A stretch of DNA of 64,000 nucleotides from a virus. The DNA lies in the IMG/VR virus record IMGVR_UViG_3300043425_001634, positions 1 through 64,000 of that record; one strand, written 5' to 3'. The first letter of the stretch is position 1, and every line of letters begins with the position of its first letter. A model generated the notes under the pieces. The model searched no databases, was not told where the DNA came from, and worked only from the letters and a program-made list of their open reading frames with translations. Of the stretch, positions 27,353-35,279 are shown piece by piece. The position numbers and the translations under genes were made by a program.

Positions 27353-27817
27353 CTAAAATAACGATAATTGGATGGGTTTAGAGCGTTCTGTCATTTCCTT
27401 AAAAGATTTCTTTATGCTGTCTATCAGGGCATCGTAGTCGCATCCGCCGACGGGTTCAAAAACGACACACAACCCGCCCTTAAAGAGGCATAGACTTGCA
27501 CCATCAGTCGTTACGTCCCATCCGCAAACGGTAGTTATGATTTCCTCAGAGTCCGGTGAATCAAGGGATTCTAGGTTAGGCTCAAAACCTAACTCAATCA
27601 GCTTTCTGGTTTCTTGGTTGTAAGGAAGTGGCATGATGGCACTATAGTAATAATCCAAAACTTTAATGATTTGAGCCTTAGTTAACCGTGACCAATCGCG
27701 CTTGTCAAAACCGAGTGACCGGAAAAACCGCCGCGTGATTTTGAAGGCAGTTCGACTAAGGTGAGAGATTTTGGCCTTAAGTTGCCGGATGGTTAGCGTT
27801 GAGTAAAGTCGTTTCAT
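27353..27817 (-). CDS. Hypothetical protein ending in clamp-binding QLSLF
   Basis: A 154-aa basic product. The N-terminal 60 residues are Arg/Lys-rich and helical and include LTKAQIIKVLDYYY, similar to a SAP or HeH DNA-binding helix pair. The middle part is acidic and Cys-containing (CGWDVTTDGASLCLF). The last five residues are QLSLF, the consensus beta-clamp-binding peptide, at an exposed C-terminus. It is likely to bind DNA and dock on the sliding clamp; the reaction, if any, is unknown. Confidence 0.65.
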   Translation of the reverse strand: MKRLYSTLTIRQLKAKISHLSRTAFKITRRFFRSLGFDKRDWSRLTKAQIIKVLDYYYSAIMPLPYNQETRKLIELGFEPNLESLDSPDSEEIITTVCGWDVTTDGASLCLFKGGLCVVFEPVGGCDYDALIDSIKKSFKEMTERSKPIQLSLF

Positions 27818-27843
27818 AGGTTCCTCACTGATAAATGAAGTAC

Positions 27844-27867
27844 CCCCATAGCCCGAAAGCTATGGGG
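27844..27867. terminator. Perfect hairpin in front of the clamp-tagged gene
   Basis: CCCCATAGC, loop CCGAAA, GCTATGGGG: nine perfect pairs between the frameshifted gene (ends 27878) and the start at 27817. There is no T-run on minus. It is one of several leader hairpins of this type and may be a partial terminator or an mRNA processing or protection element. Confidence 0.5.
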
Positions 27868-27877
27868 CGTAGGGGTT

Positions 27878-28109
27878 TTACGCTAGTTCTTTGGCTGCGA
27901 TTGCAGCCACCGTGCTGATAACTTGTTGGTCAGATTCAGACCGTGAGAATTCGGTGAAAGATTGCTTTAAGGTCAGAATTAGCGCCGCCGTTTCCGCGTC
28001 CCGTGGGGTGCGCTTCAAACTTGGTAAAGAAGTGCTTACGGGCTTCAAAAACGAGAGCCTGAGAGCGGTCTAACCGATAGGTGATGCTGTCATGGGTAAA
28101 GGTTCTCAT
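27878..28109 (-). pseudogene. Frameshifted small gene
   Basis: The ATG at 28109 overlaps the TAA of the upstream gene (TAATG). The first frame gives MRTFTHDSITYRLDRSQALV and continues well to about residue 35, after which it becomes Gly-rich and poor. In the +1 frame the DNA encodes a convincing helical tail (DAETAALILTLKQSF and after, ending IAAKELA at 27878). One base too many near the run at 28005-28008 explains the break. Repaired, it would encode about 76 aa. It could be a real mutation, a sequencing indel, or a pair of overlapping genes (a TTG at 28048 could start the second frame). Confidence 0.5.
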
Positions 28110-28447
28110 TATTTCCACCCCCGCATCAATTCATCTGCCAGTTGTTGTTCGTCAGTCGGATCAATGTCGTCACCGGCGATGATGTCGTAAGCTTCTTGTA
28201 GAGCCACGTCCGCGTCATCGTCATCCGCGTCGTCGTCATCTAGAGATTCTTGAATTAAACCCAAAATTTCGTAAACCGTATCGCTTGCGCCTACCAATTC
28301 ACGAATTGTATTTTGGTCATGGCGCGATAACAGGTCTAGCGCTACCCGCAAGTAGTGGTCAGCATCCGAAAGCGCCTCTAAGAAGTCCGGGGCATCATCC
28401 TTTAATCGGCGGATGATGCAATCGACATCAAACTGTGTTATATTCAT
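28109..28447 (-). CDS. Acidic hypothetical protein
   Basis: A 112-aa, very acidic, mostly helical product with an Asp-rich stretch (DDDDADDDDADVA, about 72-84). It is the first gene of the minus-strand partition operon, with a consensus promoter 165 nt upstream. Very acidic small phage proteins sometimes mimic DNA or bind basic proteins, but nothing here proves that. No family was recognised. Confidence 0.6.
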   Translation of the reverse strand: MNITQFDVDCIIRRLKDDAPDFLEALSDADHYLRVALDLLSRHDQNTIRELVGASDTVYEILGLIQESLDDDDADDDDADVALQEAYDIIAGDDIDPTDEQQLADELMRGWK

Positions 28448-28618
28448 AGGTAATGAACCTTCTAGGTACAGGTATGCCCGTGTCAGCGAAACCGTCGAAA
28501 GTTTTTGCGCTGATGCGGGTTTTAACGTTTTTGGGGTTTATGGGGTTGCATCAACGTGACCATAAGGGTCAGTCTCAACCATTCTTGGTGAGGCTTGTTT
28601 TTGCTTGCCATGCTTTGT

Positions 28619-28646
28619 ATTATAGCACGGCATTGACTTGATGCAA
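28619..28646 (-). promoter_or_regulatory. Promoter of the minus-strand partition operon
   Basis: On minus: TTGCAT (28646-28641), 16-nt spacer, TATAAT (28624-28619). It would start transcription near 28611, leaving a leader of about 160 nt before the ATG at 28447. It faces away from the promoter of the HTH gene at 28753; both have a TTrATGCAAyC-like element. Confidence 0.65.
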
Positions 28647-28690
28647 CCTATTTTGAAGAATAAATAAAATGACTTGATTTGGATAAAACT

Positions 28691-28721
28691 TAATGCAATC
28701 TATCATAAGATAGAGTACAAT
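28691..28721 (+). promoter_or_regulatory. Promoter and palindromic operator of the HTH gene
   Basis: TACAAT at 28716-28721 is a good -10 box. Directly before it lies the palindrome CTATC-ATAA-GATAG (28700-28713), between the -35 and -10 positions, a classical place for a repressor site. The HTH protein encoded 30 nt downstream is the obvious candidate to bind it. Confidence 0.55.
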
Positions 28722-28752
28722 AGACATGATAAACTGATACTGAGGTTACGCT

Positions 28753-29028
28753 ATGGCACAAATTATAAGTATGGGTAAGGTACGGTGGCGTTTAAATGAG
28801 ATCATGGCTAGATACTTTATCAGGGTTGATTACTTGGCGGAAAAGGTAGGCATTTCCGCTCAGTCACTATCAAATATGAAAAATCGTGACGATATGCCAC
28901 GGATCGACGGTGACAGACTTGGGGCGCTATGCAGACACTTAACCCTGATGGCAAGGGAGCGTGATCCGTCGGTTCTGATAACCCCTAATGATTTGATCGA
29001 ATACATCCCAGACCGTGACGCGGCATGA
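28753..29028 (+). CDS. XRE/Cro-type HTH regulator
   Basis: A 91-aa product. Residues 8-75 form a Cro/C1-type helix-turn-helix of the HTH_26 kind (VRWRLNEIMARY, then the recognition pair YLAEKVGISAQSLSNMK, then MPRIDGDRLGALC and LITPNDLIEYIP). It has a GAGG ribosome site 7 nt before the ATG, an operator-like palindrome in its promoter and a strong terminator, so it is a single-gene, probably self-regulated unit. It lies back to back with the partition operon and likely controls both directions. Confidence 0.8.
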   Translation: MAQIISMGKVRWRLNEIMARYFIRVDYLAEKVGISAQSLSNMKNRDDMPRIDGDRLGALCRHLTLMARERDPSVLITPNDLIEYIPDRDAA

Positions 29029-29086
29029 CCCCACTTTTCGCAAAGTGGAGTTAACGCTAGAATAATAAATCTTCAATAAAAATATA

Positions 29087-29117
29087 AAGGGCGAGGATTT
29101 TTCCTCACCCTTTTTTT
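29087..29117 (+). terminator. Intrinsic terminator of the HTH gene
   Basis: AAGGGCGAGGA paired with TCCTCACCCTT (one G-T or G-A wobble at the sixth position), followed by seven T. A smaller hairpin (CCACTTT/AAAGTGG) stands just after the stop codon. Confidence 0.85.
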
Positions 29118-29213
29118 ACTCCTCAATCTCAACACCACCGTAAGCTAAAAACTTTAGACGATTTACCTCAAACTTAAAATGGCGGTGTTATTGGCGTTAA
29201 CAAGCCTATCTAT

Positions 29214-30119
29214 TTAAAACAAACTGAGTTGCTGTTGATCATTTGAAACATAGGTTGCGCTAAATAATTGCTTCCTGATCAACAGCAACTCAGTTTTCTT
29301 TGACCTGGTTTGCTTTTTGTCTTTTTTCCTAATTCCTGTTGATATGGTCGAATACTTAACGTGGTACTCCCAAGAACTTTCATTATATAAACTTCGCACA
29401 AAAGGATGATCATAGTAACTTACTACTGGTTGCCCCTTGCATTCGTGAAGCAACTCCGCCAGCCTTATATGATCTTTTTCACCAAAAGTATGGCTGTAAT
29501 ATTGCTCTTTCTCGACATACGGCGGGTCACAATAAAATAAAGTATGTGGCGTGTCCCATCGCGTAATACAGCGCTCAAAACAGTCATTTTCAATGTAAGC
29601 TGACTTAAAATATTTTAATGCAACTTGCAATCTTTTTGGTATGCCGCTCCAATCGGTAATTGAATTTTGAGAGCCCCATTCTTTTGCCGTCTGAAATCCC
29701 CAAGTTTCATTTTGTTTAGCAAAAGATTGCCAGTTCTTGACTAAATATTTTCTGGCTTTTTCTATCGGATCTTCGCAATTAGGCGAATTTTTAGCGTTGT
29801 TAAATTCTATCCTAGAATAAGGCGTTAGAGCAATTGCAGCTTGCAATTGCTCTGGAAAATCCCGGCAAACTTTAAATAGGTTAATGATTTCATCATCAAT
29901 ATCGTTTAATATAGCCCTAGGAGAGTTTTCTTGCTTTTTGATTTCGCCAAAAACTCCTTCTTGGATTAATTTAAAATAGACAGCAGCCGACCCGCAAAAT
30001 GGTTCGCAATACATACTCCAATTAAACTTTTTCAAATGACTGCATATCCAAGAAGACATTTGAACCTTTCCACCTGGTCTGCCGATAATTGGGCGTGGAA
30101 CTTCGGATAAGTAACTCAT
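29214..30119 (-). CDS. dam: Dam-type N6-adenine DNA methyltransferase with C-terminal QLSLF
   Basis: About 301 aa, class D12 (Dam) family. Motif X is at the N-terminus (IGRPGGKVQMSSWI), motif I is CEPFCGSAAVYF (about 45) and motif IV is YCDPPYVEKEQYYSH (about 180), in the D12 order. It transfers a methyl group from S-adenosylmethionine to adenine in DNA, protecting phage DNA or marking it. The last five residues are QLSLF, the clamp-binding peptide. ATG 30119 is preferred; a TTG at 30146 with GGAAA before it would add nine residues. It is flanked by transcription stops and is a unit on its own. Confidence 0.9.
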   Translation of the reverse strand: MSYLSEVPRPIIGRPGGKVQMSSWICSHLKKFNWSMYCEPFCGSAAVYFKLIQEGVFGEIKKQENSPRAILNDIDDEIINLFKVCRDFPEQLQAAIALTPYSRIEFNNAKNSPNCEDPIEKARKYLVKNWQSFAKQNETWGFQTAKEWGSQNSITDWSGIPKRLQVALKYFKSAYIENDCFERCITRWDTPHTLFYCDPPYVEKEQYYSHTFGEKDHIRLAELLHECKGQPVVSYYDHPFVRSLYNESSWEYHVKYSTISTGIRKKDKKQTRSKKTELLLIRKQLFSATYVSNDQQQLSLF

Positions 30120-30236
30120 GACTGTTGTGTAATTGCTGTGTGACAAGGAATTTCCATTGATCTCTAATGACTTAGATGCAGCATTAGAGTAAAATATTTA
30201 TCTTGAACAAGGCAATCAAGTAACGTCAAATCATAA

Positions 30237-30273
30237 ACAATAAAAGCCTGAAAATAATTTAGGCTTTTATTGT
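30237..30273. terminator. Two-way terminator after the tail chaperone gene
   Basis: Thirteen perfect pairs (ACAATAAAAGCCT/AGGCTTTTATTGT, 10-nt loop). The arm nearest the chaperone gene includes its stop codon. With A-runs on one side and T-runs on the other within the stem, it can act in both directions. Confidence 0.75.
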
Positions 30274-31615
30274 AAGGGGATAGATTCATCAATCAATTCC
30301 CATTGCACATCTCGATTAATTAAATTAGTGCTGGACGGCAATTTGATCGTATAGAGTCGGTCGGAATCTAAATCGTAGACTTTAGAGAACTGAGCCTTTT
30401 TGTCGTCAATAAATACCAATGGGGCATTCAGCCAATTTTCTTCAGTGATCGCAGGACAAAGTACATAAATCCAAGCATTTGCCAAAACGCGGGGTTTGTG
30501 TACCGAGAATCCGCGATCTCGATAACCTAGCTGATCTACCGGCAGGTAACTAGCCGCCCAATCTGGAAACAAATTATCCTCGATCAAGGAAATAATCGTC
30601 TGACAGACAGCAAAACTGTAGTGTTCGTCTTTAGGCCAAAAATGGCAAAATTCCTTTGTAGTTGAATATGGAGGTTTGGTTTTCTGGGAATTTACATAGA
30701 CCGCAGTAAGTTGGGCGATCGCGATTTCCTGAAGATGCAATTTTTGAGATTGAATTCTTTCGCCACTTGCCAGTGCATCCAGGATCAGCCATACGGGTTG
30801 ACTTGAAAAATTTTCTTCATTAAATCGCGAATCATGCGGCCATAAGTCCCTTAATCGCCAGAAGATTTCGTTCCAATCTGTTTTTTGCTGGGCTTTCCCT
30901 CTTCAGCGGCTTTTCGAGTTTCCTCCTCAGAAGGAATTTGTTTTTCAGATTCAGTCGAGTCCTCTTCTAAGTTTTCTTCCTTACGGAAAAACTTGTAAAA
31001 TTCATTGATCAATTCAACCGGCAATTCCCCAACTTCTTCTTCAGTGATAATTTCATAATCTTCAAGGATCTTTGATTCTAACCCTTTAAGGAATTTAGTA
31101 ATCTCGCTTGCTGGCACCATTCCGTTAGATTTGGCCATCCATTCTTTAATCTGAGGATGCAATACCAACATGATCTGACTAACAACTGACTTGATAGCTG
31201 AAGTCGAAACGGCTAAGTTTTCAGAATGCTGTGTCTTGTTGAGTAATCGACACTGCAAAATCGCTTGAGTTGCAACAACGGAAGATCGTGCTTCGTTGTT
31301 ATTAAACAATGACCAAATCTGTTTTAGGTCTGCTAAATATTTTTGACGAATATCCTCAAGCCCTTCAAATCCAGGATTTGTGACGAGCGCGTAGGCGTCT
31401 TTGTAAGAGATGCCTTCGTCGTCTGTAATTTTAATAATTAATTTGCTCAAACTAGAATGAACGTCTGGCAGAATAGATCGCAATTCATCCATCATTGCTT
31501 TTTCTGCTTGCAGTAACCCAGTCTTGGGGACAGCAATAATCCCAATATTTTCATTGCCAATTTCAACTTCAGTGGTTTTTGGCAATACCTTAAAAACAGA
31601 CTTAAGACGAGACAT
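30267..31615 (-). CDS. Tail assembly chaperone GT fusion made by -1 frameshifting (449 aa)
   Basis: Reading from ATG 31615, 241 codons lead to the slip site at 30899-30893. A -1 shift there opens a frame of 208 more codons ending at 30267, with no stop in between. The extension starts AQQKTDWNEIFWRLRDLW and is compact, Trp- and Tyr-rich. This copies the lambda G / GT layout: most ribosomes make the G protein, a few make GT, and the two chaperone the tape measure during tube assembly. The second frame also has an internal ATG at 30740, but the first 51 residues before it are clearly coding. It stands after the tail-tube gene, as in lambda, yet the tape measure is elsewhere. Confidence 0.8.
30851..31615 (-). 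CDS. Tail assembly chaperone G-like protein (254 aa)
   Basis: Product without the frameshift: 254 aa, helical, with a domain at residues 35-190 and an acidic C-terminal tail (FFRKEENLEEDSTESEKQ) that ends shortly after the slip site. Comparable G proteins of other tailed phages also carry a variable C-terminal tail at the slip site. The ATG is preceded by TAGGAG. It follows the tail-tube gene after a 10-bp hairpin. The size is larger than lambda gpG (140 aa) but normal for phages with long tape measures. Confidence 0.75.
   Translation of the reverse strand: MSRLKSVFKVLPKTTEVEIGNENIGIIAVPKTGLLQAEKAMMDELRSILPDVHSSLSKLIIKITDDEGISYKDAYALVTNPGFEGLEDIRQKYLADLKQIWSLFNNNEARSSVVATQAILQCRLLNKTQHSENLAVSTSAIKSVVSQIMLVLHPQIKEWMAKSNGMVPASEITKFLKGLESKILEDYEIITEEEVGELPVELINEFYKFFRKEENLEEDSTESEKQIPSEEETRKAAEEGKPSKKQIGTKSSGD
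30893..30899 (-). other. -1 ribosomal slip site, G GGA AAG
   Basis: The minus-strand heptamer GGGAAAG is phased as G GGA AAG in the chaperone frame (GAG GGA AAG). It is identical in sequence and phase to the lambda gpG-T slip site. A second slippery run (C AAA AAA C) follows 8 nt later but is in a less good phase. Confidence 0.8.
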
Positions 31616-31633
31616 ATTAACTCCTAAACGAAT

Positions 31634-31657
31634 AAGGGATATTCAACAATATCCCTT
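31634..31657. terminator. Hairpin between tail-tube and chaperone genes
   Basis: AAGGGATATT, loop CAAC, AATATCCCTT: ten perfect pairs. On minus it lacks a T-run and is followed directly by the chaperone leader, so it is more likely a partial terminator that keeps tail-tube expression above chaperone expression, or an mRNA protection element. Confidence 0.5.
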
Positions 31658-31663
31658 TTAAAA

Positions 31664-32377
31664 TTACGCAGCCGGGGTGTAGCTTACTGGTCCAGTAAAG
31701 CTAAATTCAATGTTTCCTGAAATCAGTCCTTTTGGAGTTGCTTCGATCGGCATGGATGTAATGACGGCAAAGCCCTCGTAGGTATCGCCAGCGGTAAATA
31801 CATCTCCGCAGCCTGGTTTGGGAAAAACGATTTTTAAATACACTTTTCCGCTGCCACCATCCGCAAAAGCGTATCGAGTGTAATGGCAGGTTTGCCAGCC
31901 TGGATCTGTGGGCAAATAGTTGCCATTAGCGGATAAGTTATAACCTAATGCTGTAAACTCAAAAGCCTTCCAGCCATCATTGTCAAAGTCTTCCGATTCA
32001 ACGTTTTCATCTTGAGTGGAAAGGTTGGCTGAATTTCTGCCGCCTAATCGACAAGGGTATTCGGCATCAGATCCAGAAGGAATTAAAAATTTAACAGGAG
32101 CAACAGTAAGAGCCGTTGAACCGGGTGCAATATCTGAAGTTACTTTTACTGTACTTGCTTTTCCAGTTACACTATCAACAAACTTTATCCAGATCGGGGC
32201 AAGAATCGTTTTAGTGTTAGTGGATGCAGTGATTGCGATCGACGTAGCATTAACCGCGATATCAGCAGTCGCGTTAAAGGAAACTTCTTCTGGGGCGACA
32301 TAACTACAATCGTGTGCAGGAGCGCAGTAAATTCGCGTGCCACGACCTACTTCGTAATCGATAATCTCTTTAGCCAT
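31664..32377 (-). CDS. Major tail (tube) protein
   Basis: A 237-aa beta-rich product that polymerises into the tail tube. It has an N-terminal strand region, a small inserted Ig-like stretch (about 35-95, AVNATSIAITASTN), the typical loop LSTQDENVESEDFDNDGW of tube proteins, and a final strand pair ending IEFSFTGPVSYTPAA, which matches the C-terminal ends of TP901-1/lambda V-type tube proteins. It stands directly before the tail chaperone genes, the standard order. A good leader precedes the ATG at 32377. Confidence 0.8.
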   Translation of the reverse strand: MAKEIIDYEVGRGTRIYCAPAHDCSYVAPEEVSFNATADIAVNATSIAITASTNTKTILAPIWIKFVDSVTGKASTVKVTSDIAPGSTALTVAPVKFLIPSGSDAEYPCRLGGRNSANLSTQDENVESEDFDNDGWKAFEFTALGYNLSANGNYLPTDPGWQTCHYTRYAFADGGSGKVYLKIVFPKPGCGDVFTAGDTYEGFAVITSMPIEATPKGLISGNIEFSFTGPVSYTPAA

Positions 32378-32403
32378 TTTTGTATTTTCTCCGAGTTAAA
32401 AAA

Positions 32404-32832
32404 TTAATTCAAGGTATAGTCTTCTTCGATCAAAAACTGTCCTTTGATCGTGTAAACTAATGGCGGCGTTGTAGTTGTTTTGAATTCAATATCAAAAACA
32501 AAGTGCTGACCAGGTTCAAAGCCCGATGTATCAGCAGATTCAATAAAAGCTTTAACAGAACTAACCGCCGGGTTAATTTGAGCTAAAGTAATTCCGCCTG
32601 CCGCACCAGAAGTTTTTGTAATCACTGCTGGGCCGACAGACCCATCTGGCATAATCATTCTGCCTGTCAAAGAAGCGCTTAATCCTGTCAAGCTATCCCC
32701 TGTAATTTTTCCAACGAGAATGATCGTGTCGCTCCTAGGAAAAACTGGTGCATAGTTAAAATTAACTGGTTTGCCATTACGTTCGTAGAACAAAGACGCA
32801 TCAATACTTTTTGGCACTTTTGAACCCCTCAA
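32404..32832 (-). CDS. Structural protein of the head-tail module
   Basis: A 142-aa beta-rich product (KPVNFNYAPVFPRSDTIILV, and a last strand VYTIKGQFLIEEDY). It lies next to the tail-tube gene and 6 nt after the previous gene. The fold outline recalls small tube- or tail-terminator-associated proteins, but no family can be named. Confidence 0.5.
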   Translation of the reverse strand: MRGSKVPKSIDASLFYERNGKPVNFNYAPVFPRSDTIILVGKITGDSLTGLSASLTGRMIMPDGSVGPAVITKTSGAAGGITLAQINPAVSSVKAFIESADTSGFEPGQHFVFDIEFKTTTTPPLVYTIKGQFLIEEDYTLN

Positions 32833-32838
32833 TGAACA

Positions 32839-33225
32839 CTAAACAGCAACATCAGGCACTAGAGCAAAAACACCTTGTTCAAGAGTGGTGATGTCAGACC
32901 CAATCGTTCGCTCTAGGTCATAAATTAATTGAATTTTTTCTTGGAAGTGGCTGGTATCGCTAGACAATAATTTCATTTCAGCCAATAAAACGTTGCCCGA
33001 TCCATTAATACTGATCGTAAAATCAAGACTTGATTTAATAACTTGAGGACTACCATTCGGGTGATCTGCAAATAGCCTAGCGACAAAACGCAGTGTTGCA
33101 CCAGTTTGTTCTGGCTCTACAACTTTAATTCGTACAGTTTCTTGATCGCCTCGAAATATAGTTGATCCATTCAAAGGCTGCATTGCCTTTGCCAAGATTA
33201 CGCTTACCAGTCTGGGTGATTTCAT
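32839..33225 (-). CDS. Structural protein of the head-tail module
   Basis: A 128-aa beta-rich product that starts inside the end of the previous gene (ATGA at 33222-33225). Its central segment (VRIKVVEPEQTGATLRFVARL) looks like an Ig-like strand pair. It resembles its neighbour at 32404 in size and style, so the two may be distant paralogues. Function unknown beyond the module. Confidence 0.45.
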   Translation of the reverse strand: MKSPRLVSVILAKAMQPLNGSTIFRGDQETVRIKVVEPEQTGATLRFVARLFADHPNGSPQVIKSSLDFTISINGSGNVLLAEMKLLSSDTSHFQEKIQLIYDLERTIGSDITTLEQGVFALVPDVAV

Positions 33226-33890
33226 AATCCTCTAAAAATTAAAGTTCCTTCTTCCAGAAAATATTTTTTAGTTGTGCTATTTTTTAACTCCAATAAAAAT
33301 TTAGTCTCATAATTTTTGTAGTTCCGAACGAAATCGGTGTCCTGTGGCAGCAAAATCACATATCCGGTGATTGTTTCATTGCCATCAAGATCAACGCTAT
33401 AATCGTCAATTGCTACCCCGCCCGGATCCAACTTAATTTGCTTAGAGAGCAATAATTCTCCTGCCAGATTCTTTAAAGTAAAAGCAATATCTAGCCCAAC
33501 CATTTTGCGGCCAAACAAATTAAATCCAAAAGAGTACGATCCGTTTTTTAACAAGGTCATATCCTTGATAGAGTGACCATCGAAAAATAACTGACCAACA
33601 GGATGCCTAACAGCAGGAATTGTCGTTAGTTTCCGGCAAGTAGCTTGAGATTTGGGATAAATTAACAAAATGCCATGCCGCACTCTTAGATATTGAGGAG
33701 CGCCAAAGCAAATATCTGATAAACCAAAAGAAATAAATCCGGCGCGATCTCTACCCGTTAAGGTGGGCGCAATTTGTGATATAGCCCCAGACAAAACTTC
33801 TGCTCCACGAATTCTTGCCAGAAAATTAACAGGAATATCGAGAGACTGAGACTGCACCAAAATTTCAGAAAAACCATATAAAATAGGCAT
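33222..33890 (-). CDS. Structural protein of the head-tail module
   Basis: A 222-aa product, beta-rich, with a middle part carrying basic residues (YLRVRHGILLIYPKSQATC) and a C-terminal part with an Asp-rich turn (DDYSVDLDGNETITGYV). It follows the duplicated-domain protein by 2 nt and overlaps the next gene by ATGA. No family was recognised; likely a virion protein. Confidence 0.5.
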   Translation of the reverse strand: MPILYGFSEILVQSQSLDIPVNFLARIRGAEVLSGAISQIAPTLTGRDRAGFISFGLSDICFGAPQYLRVRHGILLIYPKSQATCRKLTTIPAVRHPVGQLFFDGHSIKDMTLLKNGSYSFGFNLFGRKMVGLDIAFTLKNLAGELLLSKQIKLDPGGVAIDDYSVDLDGNETITGYVILLPQDTDFVRNYKNYETKFLLELKNSTTKKYFLEEGTLIFRGL

Positions 33891-33892
33891 AA

Positions 33893-34687
33893 TTAATCAA
33901 GAGAGACTTTGATGTCGCCAGCCAAAAACTTAAGCTGATCATTTGTAAGTAAAGCCTTTGCAGGATTGAGCATCCCATAAGCTAAATGCTGCCCACCCGA
34001 CGCAGCGTTATAAATAGAAAAGTGAGAAATATTTCCAATATCGGCAGTAGCAATGGGAAACTCAATTTCTACTGCATTTTGCTTAATCCCCCCAGATGTT
34101 GCGGGGAAGTTGGTCGCATTATTGGCGATCGGCTGACGAATATATCCGCCAATTGTCGGTTCAGTTCCAGGGGTTTGATCTGTCGGCGCTGCTGTATTTA
34201 AGCCACTATAAACAGTGGGAAACAGCGGCATTGGCACACCACGGTAAATATGATTAAAAATTAAATTCTTTAAGTATTCAGAAAAGCCACCCGCCAAAAA
34301 AGAGTGACTTAATCCGCCCGACAAAATCACCAAAGAATCACGATTTTCAATTAACTCAGTATCGGTTGAGTTGTAGTAAACGTAGCAGTTCCCTCCTACC
34401 GCTGAATCAAATAATCCGATCGCCACAACCGTTCCTTGATTTGCGGTCGCACGAGGACAAATAATATCTTGAACATTTTGGGTTTGTGCCACCGTGGAAG
34501 TAAGCCAAATATTACTCGCTGTAGCTACCCGATTGTATCCACCGCCTGCCGGTTCCGAACCTGGCCCTGACTCCCCAGGAGAAGTCAGGAAATAGCCAAT
34601 ATAAGGCGTGAATTGTGGCAGCGAAATGCCTCCGAGAATAGCATCTAAAATCTTGGCTTCTGCGTAATCTGTAAAACTTCCCGTCAT
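33893..34687 (-). CDS. Virion protein with two copies of a tail-fibre-type domain
   Basis: About 264 aa. Two repeats of about 120-130 aa are visible: each starts SxYxEAKILDAIL or SEYLKNLIFNHIY, continues with (Y/T)xGL/FLTSP, EPxxGGYxRxxxA, and ends with (I/F)(G/S)LFDSAxGGN or FSIYNAASGGQHLAYG. This is a well-known domain of phage tail-fibre or surface proteins, normally present once. The duplication probably arose by internal tandem duplication and has diverged greatly. ATG 34687 overlaps the previous stop (ATGA). Confidence 0.7.
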   Translation of the reverse strand: MTGSFTDYAEAKILDAILGGISLPQFTPYIGYFLTSPGESGPGSEPAGGGYNRVATASNIWLTSTVAQTQNVQDIICPRATANQGTVVAIGLFDSAVGGNCYVYYNSTDTELIENRDSLVILSGGLSHSFLAGGFSEYLKNLIFNHIYRGVPMPLFPTVYSGLNTAAPTDQTPGTEPTIGGYIRQPIANNATNFPATSGGIKQNAVEIEFPIATADIGNISHFSIYNAASGGQHLAYGMLNPAKALLTNDQLKFLAGDIKVSLD

Positions 34688-34941
34688 AAAGTGCTCCTGT
34701 TGCACAGTGAATGGTGAACAAGTTGAACTGGTGCGGTATAAGGCTGTCTTTCGTGCAATAAAATCAAAGCAATTTTTTCTTCATTTGATGGATTATGGGG
34801 CAGTCGAAGTTGATACGCTTTTGCAACAATATCAACTTCGTCCGCAGTCATCCTACAAAGCTGATCGTGGCGAGTCATTCCACCGGATACAAGAGGATCA
34901 ATAACCGTGTAAAAATTCTTCCAAGGGTGAGAGTCTACCAT
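34684..34941 (-). CDS. Small head-tail module protein
   Basis: An 85-aa product with a helical middle (MTADEVDIVAKAYQLRL) resembling the outline of LEM/HeH-like or helix-hairpin peptides, and His-rich ends. It overlaps both neighbours. No family was recognised. Confidence 0.5.
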   Translation of the reverse strand: MVDSHPWKNFYTVIDPLVSGGMTRHDQLCRMTADEVDIVAKAYQLRLPHNPSNEEKIALILLHERQPYTAPVQLVHHSLCNRSTL

Positions 34942-35279
34942 AAGATTTTTACTGAGTAAGAGTACCCGATAGCACGAGATAATTTTGCCTTCAAATCATC
35001 CTGATACCGCCGCAATTGACAATCTCGGTTTTTGTTAAATTCAATCACGTCAACTTTAGTCACTCCGGTTTCTTTGACTGAAATTTCATGCAATCGCTTC
35101 GACGTTTCCTTGAGTTGCTCTAACAACTCAATAACCTGTCTAACTAAATAGTCAGAAGTTTTTTCTGCATTAGCCAAGCATTGTTCAATTTCCTGAAATT
35201 TGTCTTGAGTCAACTCAAGTTCAGTTATAATTTGCCATTTTTGCTCTAAACTAAAAGCACCGCTCATTTGTTTGGACAA
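34935..35279 (-). CDS. Coiled-coil protein of the head-tail module
   Basis: A 114-aa product, almost entirely helical with heptads (residues 15-75, LELTQDKFQEIEQCL and after). It overlaps the genes on both sides. Possible head-tail connector assembly factor or scaffold; no family was recognised. Confidence 0.5.
   Translation of the reverse strand: MSKQMSGAFSLEQKWQIITELELTQDKFQEIEQCLANAEKTSDYLVRQVIELLEQLKETSKRLHEISVKETGVTKVDVIEFNKNRDCQLRRYQDDLKAKLSRAIGYSYSVKILW

Noticed and set aside
27891-28073. Plus-strand 60-aa frame
   Set aside because: Opposite the frameshifted small gene, whose coupling and residue pattern favour the minus strand.
28453-28641. Plus-strand 62-aa frame between the divergent promoters
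   Set aside because: It overlaps the leader and promoter of the partition operon, has no ribosome site and no coding character.
30893-30899. Simple sequencing frameshift as the cause of the chaperone frame change
   Set aside because: The break falls exactly at an in-phase lambda-type slip heptamer in a gene where -1 frameshifting is the rule.
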